Positions 15,957-24,116 of a stretch of 64,000 nucleotides of DNA are shown here, piece after piece. The notes under the pieces were generated by a model. The model worked only from the letters and a program-made list of their open reading frames with translations, made no database searches and had not been told where the DNA came from. The position numbers and the translations under genes were made by a program. Origin of the DNA: Kribbella monticola (GTDB taxonomy: Bacteria; Actinomycetota; Actinomycetes; Propionibacteriales; Kribbellaceae); NCBI RefSeq assembly GCF_003261635.1, contig NZ_QFXK01000038.1, forward strand, positions 124,001 to 188,000. Reading direction: 5' to 3'. Position 1 is the stretch's first letter, and each line of letters opens with the position of its first letter.

Positions 15957-16865
15957 ATGCGTGCCATCACTGTCCGGGACCGGGAGGCCGACGGTTATGG
16001 GTTGTCTCTGACCGAGCTGCCGTCTCCTAGCGCTGCCGAGAATGACGTTGTCGTGCAGGTTCACGCCGCCGGGTTTCTTCGGGGCGAGCCGGAGTGGCCT
16101 AGTACCTGGACCGACCGTGCGGGGCGTGATCGCACACCGAGTGTCCTCGGCCACGAGGTGTCCGGCGTAGTTGTCGAGTTGGGCTACGGAACGACCGGCC
16201 TCACGATCGGGCAGCGAGTCTTCGGGCTGACCGACTGGGCCCGCAACGGTTCACTCGCCGGGTACACCGCCGTTGAGGCTCGCAACCTGGCACCGCTGCC
16301 AGCCGACGTCGACCACACGACCGCAGCGGCTGTGGTGATGCCGGGGCTGACGGCTTGGCAGGCGCTGTTCGACCACGGTCATCTCGAAGCGGGCCAGACC
16401 GTCCTTATTCATGGCGCCGGCGGCTCGGTCGGCTCGGTCGCCGTACAACTGGCGCGCGAGATCGGAGCCCACATCATCGGCACTGGCCGGGCCGCCGACC
16501 GGGATCTGGCCGGCACACTGGGCGCCCATGAGTTCCTCGACCTGGACAGCGAGCGCCTCGAGGACGCCGGCGAGGTCGACGTGGTGTTCGACGTGATCGG
16601 CGGCGAGATCCTCGACCGCTCCACCGCGCTGTTGCGCCCCGGCGGCACCCTCGTCACCGTTGCCGCGCCGCCAACCGTCCACCCTGCCAACGGCAGGGCG
16701 ATCTTCTTCGTCGTCGAGCCCCATCGCGAACAGACGGCCCAGTTGGCTGCTCGCCTGCGCGATGGGAGGCTCACACCGCTCGTCACGGCCGTCCGCGACC
16801 TGGCCGACGCCCCCGCCGCCTTCACAGAGCGCACACGCGACAGGATCATCATCACGGTGAAATGA
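15957..16865 (+). CDS. MDR-superfamily NADP-dependent oxidoreductase (quinone reductase-like)
   Basis: 302 residues from ATG at 15957 (MRAITVRDREADGYGLSL), with GAAGGA about 7 nt upstream. It has the GroES-like N-terminal fold with LGHEVSGVVVELG and GQRVFGLTDWARNGSLAGY. The Rossmann domain carries VLIHGAGGSVGSVAVQLARE (about residues 148-167). No zinc-ligand cysteines are visible, so it belongs to the zinc-independent quinone oxidoreductase group. Length is slightly below the usual ~310-330. Confidence 0.88.
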   Translation: MRAITVRDREADGYGLSLTELPSPSAAENDVVVQVHAAGFLRGEPEWPSTWTDRAGRDRTPSVLGHEVSGVVVELGYGTTGLTIGQRVFGLTDWARNGSLAGYTAVEARNLAPLPADVDHTTAAAVVMPGLTAWQALFDHGHLEAGQTVLIHGAGGSVGSVAVQLAREIGAHIIGTGRAADRDLAGTLGAHEFLDLDSERLEDAGEVDVVFDVIGGEILDRSTALLRPGGTLVTVAAPPTVHPANGRAIFFVVEPHREQTAQLAARLRDGRLTPLVTAVRDLADAPAAFTERTRDRIIITVK

Positions 16866-16912
16866 ATGAATCAACCGTCCTTTTACCGGTACGCCGTAGG
16901 ACCGAAAGCGGC

Positions 16913-17059
16913 CTAAACGACAGTCAATTTCGGCGGCATGCCGTGGATCATCTCCCGCGAAACGGCCGCGGTCATTGTTTCTGGTGGCAGGTAGCCCAGA
17001 AAATCCTCGGCACTCCAGGCGGTCGGCTTGAGCGGATCGAAGTCGGCGTTGCTTTGTGA
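16913..17059 (-). pseudogene. Orphan 3' gene fragment, family not recognised
   Basis: Reading the minus strand from about 17059 to a TAG at 16913-16915 gives a protein-like tail containing LKPTAWSAEDFLGYLPPETM and MIHGMPPKLTVV. No start codon or upstream part exists: the frame runs into the truncated TetR-like gene in another frame. It looks like the last ~48 codons of a gene lost by deletion. A plus-strand reading of the same DNA is less convincing. Confidence 0.4.
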
Positions 17060-17063
17060 GCCG

Positions 17064-17417
17064 CTACTTGAGGCCGCGGAGAATCACGGCCAGCGTGCGC
17101 TGACGGAGGTCTGCCGTCCAGGATGCTTGCTGGGCGGCGTACGTCGCTGCCGTCAGTAGCGCCATCACCTCATCGACCTGTGCGGTTGGCCGGGCTGCGC
17201 CGGTCGCCTTCGCCTGATCGAGCAGTTGCGCGACGCTGTCGGTCAGACTCTGCAGCGCGTCGCCGATGTCCAGCCCTGGATCGCCGAGTGTGATAACGAC
17301 CATCCTGGTCCGGACGGCTTCGTCGACGACGGCATCGAAGACACTCACTGTAGTCCGCGACAACCTGAGTGGACACTCATTTTTGGAGGTCGTCATGACT
17401 GATCTGTGGATGATCAT
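17064..17417 (-). pseudogene. TetR-family regulator, C-terminal fragment without DNA-binding domain
   Basis: Up to 117 residues. From about residue 27 on it resembles the C-terminal ligand domain of a TetR regulator (VDEAVRTRMVVITLG, SLTDSVAQLLDQAKATG, LLTAATYAAQQA). The helix-turn-helix that should precede it is missing, and the first ~25 residues come from the divergent promoter and the SnoaL-like start. The usual layout, TetR divergent from a small enzyme, appears to have lost the regulator's 5' half. Probably inactive. Confidence 0.55.
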
Positions 17418-17791
17418 CGAGAGTCTCGGCCGGAGCTGGACCGGCGATCGAGCTGCGATGGACGACCTGCTGGCCGACGATGTGGTGATCGAAGCGCCGT
17501 TCGCGGCGGGCGGTCCGGCGCGGTGGGATGGGCGCGAGGAGTGGCTGGCGTTCGCGGTGCCGGCGCGCGCGGGATACCCCGGTGCGGTTCGACCGGTTTA
17601 CGCCGTTGGTCGTGTACGAGACGACGGCCCCAGAGATCGCCGTACTGGAGTATGAGCTGGCGGGTGCGCACCCTGTCACCGGTGAGCAAGCTGCTGGGCA
17701 ATTCGTCGGTGTACTGCGAGTGCGGGACGGCAAGATCGCGGGCTGGCGTGAATACCAAAACACGTATGCCAGGGTGCAGGCGTTGGGCTGA
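17395..17791 (+). pseudogene. SnoaL/NTF2-like protein, frameshifted
   Basis: The gene starts at ATG 17395 with GGAGG at 17385-17389. The first frame gives MTDLWMIIESLGRSW to VPARAG near 17570, then turns to nonsense. The +1 frame from about 17565 continues as VRFDRFTPLVVYE, then GQFVGVLRVRDGKIAGWREYQNTY, the typical SnoaL-like end. The shift lies in a GCGCGCGCG run at about 17565-17573, where loss of one CG unit would explain it. Joined, the protein would be about 131 residues, a normal NTF2-fold length. Either a true mutation or a sequencing error. Confidence 0.7.
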
Positions 17792-18197
17792 GGCTGACCG
17801 CGTCTATTGGGGACAGTGGGTGTCGGAGATCGTGGGATTGCCGAAGCGGCCGAGCACCAGCCGCGCATTGCTGGATCACGACGAGAACGCGCCATCATCG
17901 AGACCGGCATTCGAACCTGCTCGCCTCACGGTTGGGTCTCAAGCGGCGAGACGGGAGTTTCCATGGCGGATCGGAGGGCACCGGTCGCTTCAAGTTGGCT
18001 ATTTGGGCTCGAGACTGCTGGTCGGCTCAGGTCGCACGCGTTGAGCTAACAGCGCGGGCGGCCGTCCTGTTTCGCGGTCAACTGCCCCGTGACAAAGTGT
18101 CGGTACACGGTTCCACGTCGGCGCTGATACAAGAATGGGTTCTAGTGCAAGCTCCACACCTTGGCCACCGCACCCTGTCTGCGCGAGGAGAAGACGG
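17792..18197. other. Gap with no convincing gene
   Basis: About 400 bp between the broken SnoaL-like gene and the second GAF-ANTAR gene. Both strands have open frames but no start with a ribosome-binding site and no recognisable protein. GACAAAGTGTCGGTACACGG near 18091-18110 may belong to the promoter of the following gene. Confidence 0.4.
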
Positions 18198-18869
18198 ATG
18201 ACCGACCAAGCCGGCGATTTCGGCGAGCTGGCGATGAGCCTGCACAACCAGAGCACCGTTCTGGGCACAGTCGAAGGCGTCCTGCAGTTCGCGGTCGAAG
18301 TACTGCACTACGACCACGCCTCCGTGCTGCTGATGCACCGCAAGCACGCGCAAACCATTGCCGCAACCGACGAGTTGATCACCGCCGCGGACCAGTTCCA
18401 GATCGACCTCGGCGAGGGGCCGAGCCTGCTGGCCATCACCGATCACGACGATGTGCTGGTCGAGGACACCACCACCGAGCTCCGCTGGCCCAAGTGGGCA
18501 CCAACCGCCGCCGCCAACGGAATTCGCAGTGCGCTGGCGATCCGGCTGTTCACCACGCACACCACGAGCGGCGCCCTGAACCTGGTCTCCTCGGAACCAT
18601 TCATCTTCAACGAGAGCGACCGTCAAGCAGCCCACTTGCTCGCACTGCACGCCTCAATCGCGATCTGCTCGGCTCAGGTTGAGGCCAACCTGCGTCAAGC
18701 TATCGACTCGCGCAAGGAAGTCGGCCAGGCGGTCGGGCGGCTGATGGAGCGGTACGGCCTCGACGCCATCCACGCTTTCGGCGTACTTCAGCGCTACTCC
18801 CAAACCCGCAACGAGCGCCTACGCACGGTCGCTCTCCACGTCATCGAGACCGGCAATCTCCCGCAGTAG
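18198..18869 (+). CDS. GAF and ANTAR domain regulator (second copy)
   Basis: 223 residues from ATG at 18198, with GAGGAGAAG 6 nt upstream; the frame is open earlier but lacks protein character. The GAF domain (about 20-150) has HNQSTVLGTVEGVLQFAVEVL, DLGEGPSLLAI and RSALAIRLF. The ANTAR domain (about 165-220) has IDSRKEVGQAVGRLMERYGL and FGVLQRYSQTRNERLRTVA. Same architecture as 12794-13468, but GAF residues differ at many positions, so a different signal is likely. Confidence 0.92.
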   Translation: MTDQAGDFGELAMSLHNQSTVLGTVEGVLQFAVEVLHYDHASVLLMHRKHAQTIAATDELITAADQFQIDLGEGPSLLAITDHDDVLVEDTTTELRWPKWAPTAAANGIRSALAIRLFTTHTTSGALNLVSSEPFIFNESDRQAAHLLALHASIAICSAQVEANLRQAIDSRKEVGQAVGRLMERYGLDAIHAFGVLQRYSQTRNERLRTVALHVIETGNLPQ

Positions 18870-18993
18870 TAGTTCGCGCTCCGCCCGAGACCTTGACGGT
18901 TCAGTGGAAGAAGCCATCCGCTTCAACTTGAACCGCGAACCACCCGGCATTGGACCTGGGAAGTTTGTTCTTGGCCCGGGCTAGTTCCAGGTA

Positions 18994-19977
18994 CTACCAG
19001 ACGAGTCCGTCCAGATGGTTGCGGCCGGCAAGCAGGCGGGCGATGCGGTCCTGCGCCGCTGCACGTATGTCAGGCTCGGGGTGGTGTGCGTAGAGCGCGA
19101 GCTCCACGTACATGTCGTAGAAGTTCAACCGCTCGCGTAGATGCTCGCGCTCGAACAGCTCCGGATACGCGCCGTGCAGCCATCCGGGGACCTCAGCGAG
19201 GGTGGTCTCGTCGAGGCCTTGTTCGTCGGGTGTGGGTGGGTACTCTCGCGCCCTCGCGCACCAGCGCAGGATGGTGTCGAGCTCGACATCCGCCGGCTGA
19301 GCCAACGCCTCCGCGAAGTCGATAAGACCGGTGACGCGTCCTTGGTCGACGATCACGTTGGAGCCATGGAGATCACCGTGGACGAGGACGGGTTCGTCGG
19401 CGGCGCACAGCGCCAGCCGGTCCTGGACCCAGTCGGCGACGTCCGCGAGCAGGCGCGAGTCATGATTGGGCAGTCGCCGGGCAGCCTCGACCTGCTGGAG
19501 CGTCGCGCTCACTACGGGTGGGTGGAACGCAGGCCACGGCTTGCCGGCGAGCGCGTCGGCCAGCCAGGGCGGCAGCAGGTCGGCCGGGACAGGAACACGG
19601 TGAAGTGCGCGCAACGCAGCCCCGAGGCTTTCGATCATTGCTTGGCGCGTGTGCGAGTCGGCCGCCGGCCATGCGTCGTACAGGGTTCGGCCGGGCAGGC
19701 GTTCGGAGACGTACCACGGCCCGTCCGGGCCGTCGCCGTGCGCGAGGTGCCGGGCGTGCGGAACCTCGCTGCCGGCGAGCAGGTTGACGACTGTAGCCTC
19801 GTGGCGATACGCACCGCGGAACTGTCCGTTCGTGTTCAGCCGTACTACGTACTCGTCGCCGACCCACACGCGGCTAACCCAGCCGGCCTTTGGAACAAAG
19901 CGGCCCGTTGCTGGCAAACCAGCGGCCGCCAGCGTCCTCCGCAGCGCCGGATCGGTAGCCCAGCCGCCGTCGGTCAT
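18994..19977 (-). CDS. Aminoglycoside phosphotransferase-family (APH) kinase
   Basis: 327 residues from ATG at 19977 (MTDGGWATDPALRRTLAAAG); the frame is open much further but without protein character. Kinase landmarks: catalytic loop VLVHGDLHGSNVIVD (about residues 215-229) and the metal-binding VTGLIDFAEAL (about 234-244), with a glycine-rich N-terminal segment less clear. APH-fold proteins phosphorylate antibiotics, homoserine, choline or small metabolites; nothing here fixes the substrate, so resistance should not be assumed. Confidence 0.87.
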   Translation of the reverse strand: MTDGGWATDPALRRTLAAAGLPATGRFVPKAGWVSRVWVGDEYVVRLNTNGQFRGAYRHEATVVNLLAGSEVPHARHLAHGDGPDGPWYVSERLPGRTLYDAWPAADSHTRQAMIESLGAALRALHRVPVPADLLPPWLADALAGKPWPAFHPPVVSATLQQVEAARRLPNHDSRLLADVADWVQDRLALCAADEPVLVHGDLHGSNVIVDQGRVTGLIDFAEALAQPADVELDTILRWCARAREYPPTPDEQGLDETTLAEVPGWLHGAYPELFEREHLRERLNFYDMYVELALYAHHPEPDIRAAAQDRIARLLAGRNHLDGLVW

Positions 19978-20296
19978 GAGCGCGAGCCTATTCGTCCGAG
20001 GCCTGCGGCGATACGGGTTTCTAACTAACCCCGCCGCCGCCAGAGACAGGTGATACGGCCGCCGGAGTCCTCGCTGCGGCTTCGTCACCGGCTGATTACA
20101 TCGGCCGAGATGTTGCCCTCGGCAAGTTCGGTAGTTGCTGAATGTCCTCAGTTGACCACTCCGTGCGGCTGTTCGGGCCAATTTCCTTTCGGGATCGTGG
20201 TCCCCGGGCGAACGTTGATTGCCCGGGGCATCAGCATTTGCTGCGCCGCGCGGGAATGTCTGGACGGGTGGAGAGGCGGCGGTGCACTGTGGAGGG
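19978..20296. other. Divergent intergenic region with a GC-rich hairpin
   Basis: This 319-bp gap contains CCCCGGGC (20202-20209) and GCCCGGGG (20221-20228), an 8-bp stem with an 11-nt loop. It should contain the promoters of the APH-like gene and of the coiled-coil gene. No further gene seen. Confidence 0.45.
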
Positions 20297-21181
20297 GTGG
20301 ATCTGGATGCGGTGGCGGTGGAGCTGTACGGGCTTGCGCCGGAGGAGTTCACTGCTGCCCGCAACCAACTGGCCAAGACAGTTGGCGGCCAGGCCGCCGC
20401 CGCGATCAGGGCGCTGCGGAGGCCGACCCTGGCGGCGTGGCTGGCCAACCTGCTCGTACGGACCAACCCGGACGGCGTTGATGCCCTCACCGAGTTGGGC
20501 GAAGAGCTACGCGCTGCTCACCTGTCGGCCGACGGCGCCAGGCTGCGCTCCCTGACCCCGAAACGCCACGCCCTGGTCAAGGAGCTGGTGGCCTCCGCCA
20601 GAACTGAAGCAGGCGTCCTCGGCCGGTCGATCACTCCCGCGGTCGTTGAGCGCCTTACCGAGACGCTTGATGCCGCGCTCATCGATCCGGGCGCCGCGCA
20701 GTTGCTCCGGACTGGGCAACTGACCAGCGCGTTGCGGCATGTCGGGTTCGGTGTCGTCGACGAAGCCGGCGAGCCGGCCAAGTTCGCGCCGATGAAACCT
20801 CGCGCTGTCCGCAGTACGCCGGCCAAGAAGGCGGCCAAGTTGGCGCGGCCGCAGCAGTCTGGTGCTGAGCGGGCTCTGCAGCGGCGCCGGGAAGAGCTAC
20901 AGACCCACGCCGATGAGCTCGAGCAGGAGTATCTGCAGGCCGAGAAGGAACGGGCCGAAGCTGAGTCGGTCCTCGACGCGCACCAGCATCACGCCAGCGA
21001 TCTGCAGGCCACGATCGGCCGGCTGACCGACGAACTCGACCAAGCCCGACAACAGCTGAAGGCCACACAGCGCGAAACAGCACGGCTTGAACGGGCACTG
21101 GACCGGGCAACGCGCACCGCCGCGATGGTACGACGACGGCGTGACGCGCAACTGAAGCGGATCGCAACCTTCGAGGCTTGA
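20297..21181 (+). CDS. Actinobacterial hypothetical protein with C-terminal coiled coil
   Basis: About 294 residues from GTG at 20297 (VDLDAVAVELYGLAPEEFTAARNQ). GTG at 20282 is an alternative because GGAGG is only 1 nt from the first. The N-terminal ~150 residues are helical and contain the conserved-looking AAAIRALRRPTLAAWLANLL. Residues ~190-285 form a long charged coiled coil (ALQRRREELQTHADELEQEY and later heptads). No enzymatic motif. I recognise the pattern from actinobacterial genomes but know no function. Confidence 0.75.
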   Translation: MDLDAVAVELYGLAPEEFTAARNQLAKTVGGQAAAAIRALRRPTLAAWLANLLVRTNPDGVDALTELGEELRAAHLSADGARLRSLTPKRHALVKELVASARTEAGVLGRSITPAVVERLTETLDAALIDPGAAQLLRTGQLTSALRHVGFGVVDEAGEPAKFAPMKPRAVRSTPAKKAAKLARPQQSGAERALQRRREELQTHADELEQEYLQAEKERAEAESVLDAHQHHASDLQATIGRLTDELDQARQQLKATQRETARLERALDRATRTAAMVRRRRDAQLKRIATFEA

Positions 21182-21296
21182 ACCGGTACTGCGGGTTCCT
21201 CGGCGGTCCCTACTCTCCTGGTGACCTAGTGGGAGTGACCCAGTGGTGTGGTTCGGTTTGGGGAGGAGAACTGGACTACACCAGAAGGGTTGTGCC

Positions 21297-22115
21297 GTGC
21301 GTAAGAGCAGCCGCCGCCTGTTCGCAGTACTGACCGGATTGCTTTTGCTGACGCCGACGGTTGCCGTCGCGGCGCCGGCTCGGGAGGTCAGTGCGTTGTC
21401 TGTGTTGACGTACAACATTCATCACGGTGCCGGGGTGGATGGAGTGGTGAATCTCGAGCGGATTGCTGGGGTGATCAGTCAGTCGGGGGCTGACGTGGTC
21501 GGGTTGCAGGAGGTGGATGTTCACTTCGATGCGCGGAGTAATTGGGTGGATCAGGCTGCCTGGCTGGCGAATCGGCTCGGGATGGAATATCGGTTCGCGG
21601 CAAATCTCGATCAGCCGCCGGTGAATGAAGGCGAGCCGCGGAGGCAGTACGGTACGGCGATTCTGTCGAAGTACCCGATCAAGGACTTCAGCAATACCTT
21701 GCTGCCCTTGTACGCCGGTAGCGAGCAGCGTGGGTTGGCTGTGGCGACCCTGGATGTGGGCGGGCGGGATGTGCGGTTCGCCAATACTCATCTCTCGAAG
21801 CTGACCTCGGCGGAGCGGGTCGAGCAGGCGCAGAAGATCGTTCAGCTGTTGTCGGGGTCCACTGCCCCGACGTTGCTTGTCGGCGATCTGAACGGCGTAC
21901 CGACGTCGCCGGAGATCAAGACGCTGACCGCGGTTTGGGCCGACACCTGGGCCGAGGTCGGCTTCGGGCTGGGGTTCACCAATCCGTCGTTGCTCCCGAC
22001 TTCCCGGATCGACTTCACCTTGCACTCTTCGGCCTTGAAGGCGAAGACCGCGAAAACGCCCAGCACGCTGGCCTCCGACCACCTTCCCTTGGCCACCACG
22101 TTCGACCTCGGCTGA
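21297..22115 (+). CDS. Secreted endonuclease/exonuclease/phosphatase-fold hydrolase
   Basis: 272 residues from GTG at 21297 (VRKSSRRLFAVLTGLLLLTP). The N-terminus is a Sec signal peptide ending near AAPA. EEP-fold motifs are complete: VLTYNIHHG (metal Asn), VGLQEVDV (metal Glu), the RGLAVATLDV strand, ANTHLSK, VGDLNGVP (Asp/Asn) and a terminal SDHLPLATTF (Asp/His). Such secreted enzymes act as DNases, sphingomyelinases or phosphodiesterases; substrate unknown. Convergent with the MFS gene, with only a 6-bp gap. Confidence 0.9.
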   Translation: MRKSSRRLFAVLTGLLLLTPTVAVAAPAREVSALSVLTYNIHHGAGVDGVVNLERIAGVISQSGADVVGLQEVDVHFDARSNWVDQAAWLANRLGMEYRFAANLDQPPVNEGEPRRQYGTAILSKYPIKDFSNTLLPLYAGSEQRGLAVATLDVGGRDVRFANTHLSKLTSAERVEQAQKIVQLLSGSTAPTLLVGDLNGVPTSPEIKTLTAVWADTWAEVGFGLGFTNPSLLPTSRIDFTLHSSALKAKTAKTPSTLASDHLPLATTFDLG

Positions 22116-22121
22116 TCGAAG

Positions 22122-23447
22122 TCAGTCGGTCGCAACGGTTGTCGGGGGTAAGGCGAAGTAGGCGTAGATGCCCGCGCAGAGGATCAGGGCCGCTGAGGTG
22201 AGGAAGATCGTGTCGATTCGGCCGAGGTGGAGGCCGAGGACGGTGGCGTGGAAGTTGCGGAGGGTGGTGCTGGCCAAGGAGCCGGCCACCACCACCGAGA
22301 TCATCGAAGCGGCCGTGACGACGGGGTTGATGACGCCCATCATGCGGCCGGTGAACTCCTTGGGGGTCACCGCCAGCAACTGTGGGCTGATGCCGGCGTT
22401 CATGACGGCAACCGGGATCGCCATCACGAACATGAGAGCCACTGCGACGGGGTAATGACTTGTGCGCGAGAGGGCGGCGATTCCGGTGCCGCCGAGGATC
22501 AGGCCGAGCCAGGTGACGTTGCGGGCGTGGAGCAGCTTGGTCAGGCGGCCTGAAATCAGGGAGCCCGAGACCGCTCCCGCGCCGTACGCCATCCAAAGGA
22601 TGCCGAGGAGGCCGGCGCTGACGTGCAAGTTGTCGGTGACGAAGAAGACCATCAACGCGGTGAGCGCGCCGGTGCCCAGCGACGAGATGACCATGACCGC
22701 GAGCAGAGCGATGAGGAAGCGGTTGCGGGCGAACATCTTGATGCCTTCGGCGAACTGCGTGCGCCATGGCGTCCGCTCGGCGGTCGAGACATCGGTGCGG
22801 CTGGCGTCGGTGGCCGGGAAGCGGACCGACCGGATGGCGAGGTAGGAGACGACGTACGAGGCGCAGTTGATGAACATCGCCCATTTGATGCCTAGGGCAA
22901 ACAAAAGCGGCGCGGCGATCGGCGGACCGAGGATGACGGCGGTGGCGGCGGTCGCCTGACCGAGCCCGAAGGCTTTGGCCCGGTCGGCTTCACCTTCGAC
23001 GATCTCGCCGATGGTGGCGAAGCGCGCGGGGTTGAAGAACTGCCCGGCGGAGTTGACGACGAGCACCACGGCGTACAGCAGTATGAGCCAGACGCCGACC
23101 GGGAGGGTGGAGGTCGGCAGGAGGGTGATCAACGCGAGGGTGCCGACGACGATGCCGCGGATGGCTTCCGAACGGAGCAGCGTACGGCGAAGGCTCCAGC
23201 GATCCACGAACACGCCGGCCAGCGGGCCGACCACCATCGTCGCGAAGAACGCGCACAGCATCAGCCCACTGACGGCCGCGGGCGCCCAGTGGCTGTGGGC
23301 CAGCAGCTCGGTGGCGATCCACAGCGTCAGCGTCGTGTCGAAGACGTAGTCACCGATCGACGAAACCGCCTGCCCGTACCAAAGCCGAGCAAAGTCCCGA
23401 TTCACCAAAAACCTGGAAACCCGTACGCCGGTCACCTCCTCGGCCAT
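22122..23447 (-). CDS. MFS transporter (MefA/enterobactin-exporter-like)
   Basis: 441 residues with about 12 hydrophobic helices. It starts FLVNRDFARLWYGQAVSSIGD, the pattern of drug and macrolide efflux MFS proteins, and contains VGPLAGVFVDRWSLRRTLL, the motif-A loop. The ribosome-binding site GAGGAGG lies about 9 nt before the ATG at 23447. Cytoplasmic membrane; proton-coupled efflux is the likely role, substrate unknown. Confidence 0.9.
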   Translation of the reverse strand: MAEEVTGVRVSRFLVNRDFARLWYGQAVSSIGDYVFDTTLTLWIATELLAHSHWAPAAVSGLMLCAFFATMVVGPLAGVFVDRWSLRRTLLRSEAIRGIVVGTLALITLLPTSTLPVGVWLILLYAVVLVVNSAGQFFNPARFATIGEIVEGEADRAKAFGLGQATAATAVILGPPIAAPLLFALGIKWAMFINCASYVVSYLAIRSVRFPATDASRTDVSTAERTPWRTQFAEGIKMFARNRFLIALLAVMVISSLGTGALTALMVFFVTDNLHVSAGLLGILWMAYGAGAVSGSLISGRLTKLLHARNVTWLGLILGGTGIAALSRTSHYPVAVALMFVMAIPVAVMNAGISPQLLAVTPKEFTGRMMGVINPVVTAASMISVVVAGSLASTTLRNFHATVLGLHLGRIDTIFLTSAALILCAGIYAYFALPPTTVATD

Positions 23448-23738
23448 GGCCCCCCGCCTCCTCGAATCGGAACCGCCGCGTGATTCAGACTTTGGACATC
23501 AACCACCGGTAGAAAGCCGCCGTAATTGTCAACTGCGGTCGGCGTTCTGTACAGAGCATTCGCTACGGCAAAAGCTGCAATTGAGCGGTAGCGCTCGTCA
23601 ACTGGAGCTGAGGTGAATTCGTGGAACGACGACGGTCGCGCACGGCGGCCCCCTGATTGAGCAGTCGCCCCACCGTCCTGCCCGCCTATCGCCGCTATCG
23701 CCGTCAGCACACCGGGAGGCGTCGAGGGGCAAGCAGCC
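23448..23738. other. Gap without an accepted gene
   Basis: This 291-bp gap separates the MFS gene from the GTPase cassette, all on the minus strand. A minus-strand frame across it ends at 23432 inside the MFS start. It reads plausibly in part (RPSSFHEFTSAPVDERYRS) but has unbiased third positions and no ribosome-binding site. I leave it out. Confidence 0.4.
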
Positions 23739-24116
23739 TTAGGCGGTGAAGCCGAGTTCAGCAGCCGTGGGTGGACTCTCGGCATCCCAGACTCTGGCGT
23801 AAGCCGGTGCGACAAGCGGCCAGATCTCGTGCACGCCGTCTTCGACAGACTCGATCTCATCGGCTAAGTCTCCGGAAACCACGAACTCGTGTGGGATGAC
23901 GCGACCGGCTGCGTCCTTCCGTCCCAACGGATCAGGAAAGCGCAGCGCGACCTGCCCAGCGGCACGACGCCAAGTCGTCGGCTCGTCATCGAGATCTGCG
24001 AAGCTGCGTTCGTAATCCACGAGTGGGTCGGGCCGCCCTCCGTTCAGGAGGAACCGAAAACCCCAGGAGCGGCCTCGAGTAGCCCAGATGAGGCTCTCGG
24101 ATAGGTCGACGCTCAC
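23739..24116 (-). CDS. Small partner protein of the GTPase cassette, unknown family
   Basis: 125 residues from GTG at 24116, which overlaps the GTPase stop as GTGA, so the two are translationally coupled. The frame remains open upstream but there it is only the antisense-frame shadow of the GTPase. The protein is acidic. It has an aromatic beta-rich start (LIWATRGRSWGFRFLLNGG), a middle strand pair (GQVALRFPDPLGRKD), and a helical end (ADEIESVEDGVHEIWPLVAP). No signal peptide or membrane helix. I do not recognise the family; coupling suggests direct interaction or co-regulation with the GTPase. Confidence 0.8.
   Translation of the reverse strand: MSVDLSESLIWATRGRSWGFRFLLNGGRPDPLVDYERSFADLDDEPTTWRRAAGQVALRFPDPLGRKDAAGRVIPHEFVVSGDLADEIESVEDGVHEIWPLVAPAYARVWDAESPPTAAELGFTA

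Noticed and set aside
16862-17059. 65-codon plus-strand frame overlapping the oxidoreductase stop
   Set aside because: No ribosome-binding site and no similarity; the opposite strand gives a better protein-like reading.
17899-17960. tRNA-like antisense text (GCATTCGAACCTGC)
   Set aside because: The T-arm resemblance does not extend to a pairing stem, D arm or acceptor.
19978-20490. N-terminal extension of the APH-like protein
   Set aside because: Frame is open but the text is not protein-like and ATG 19977 matches the family start.
23432-23860. Minus-strand frame in the MFS/GTPase gap
   Set aside because: Partly protein-like text, but unbiased third positions, no ribosome-binding site, and overlap with the MFS start.
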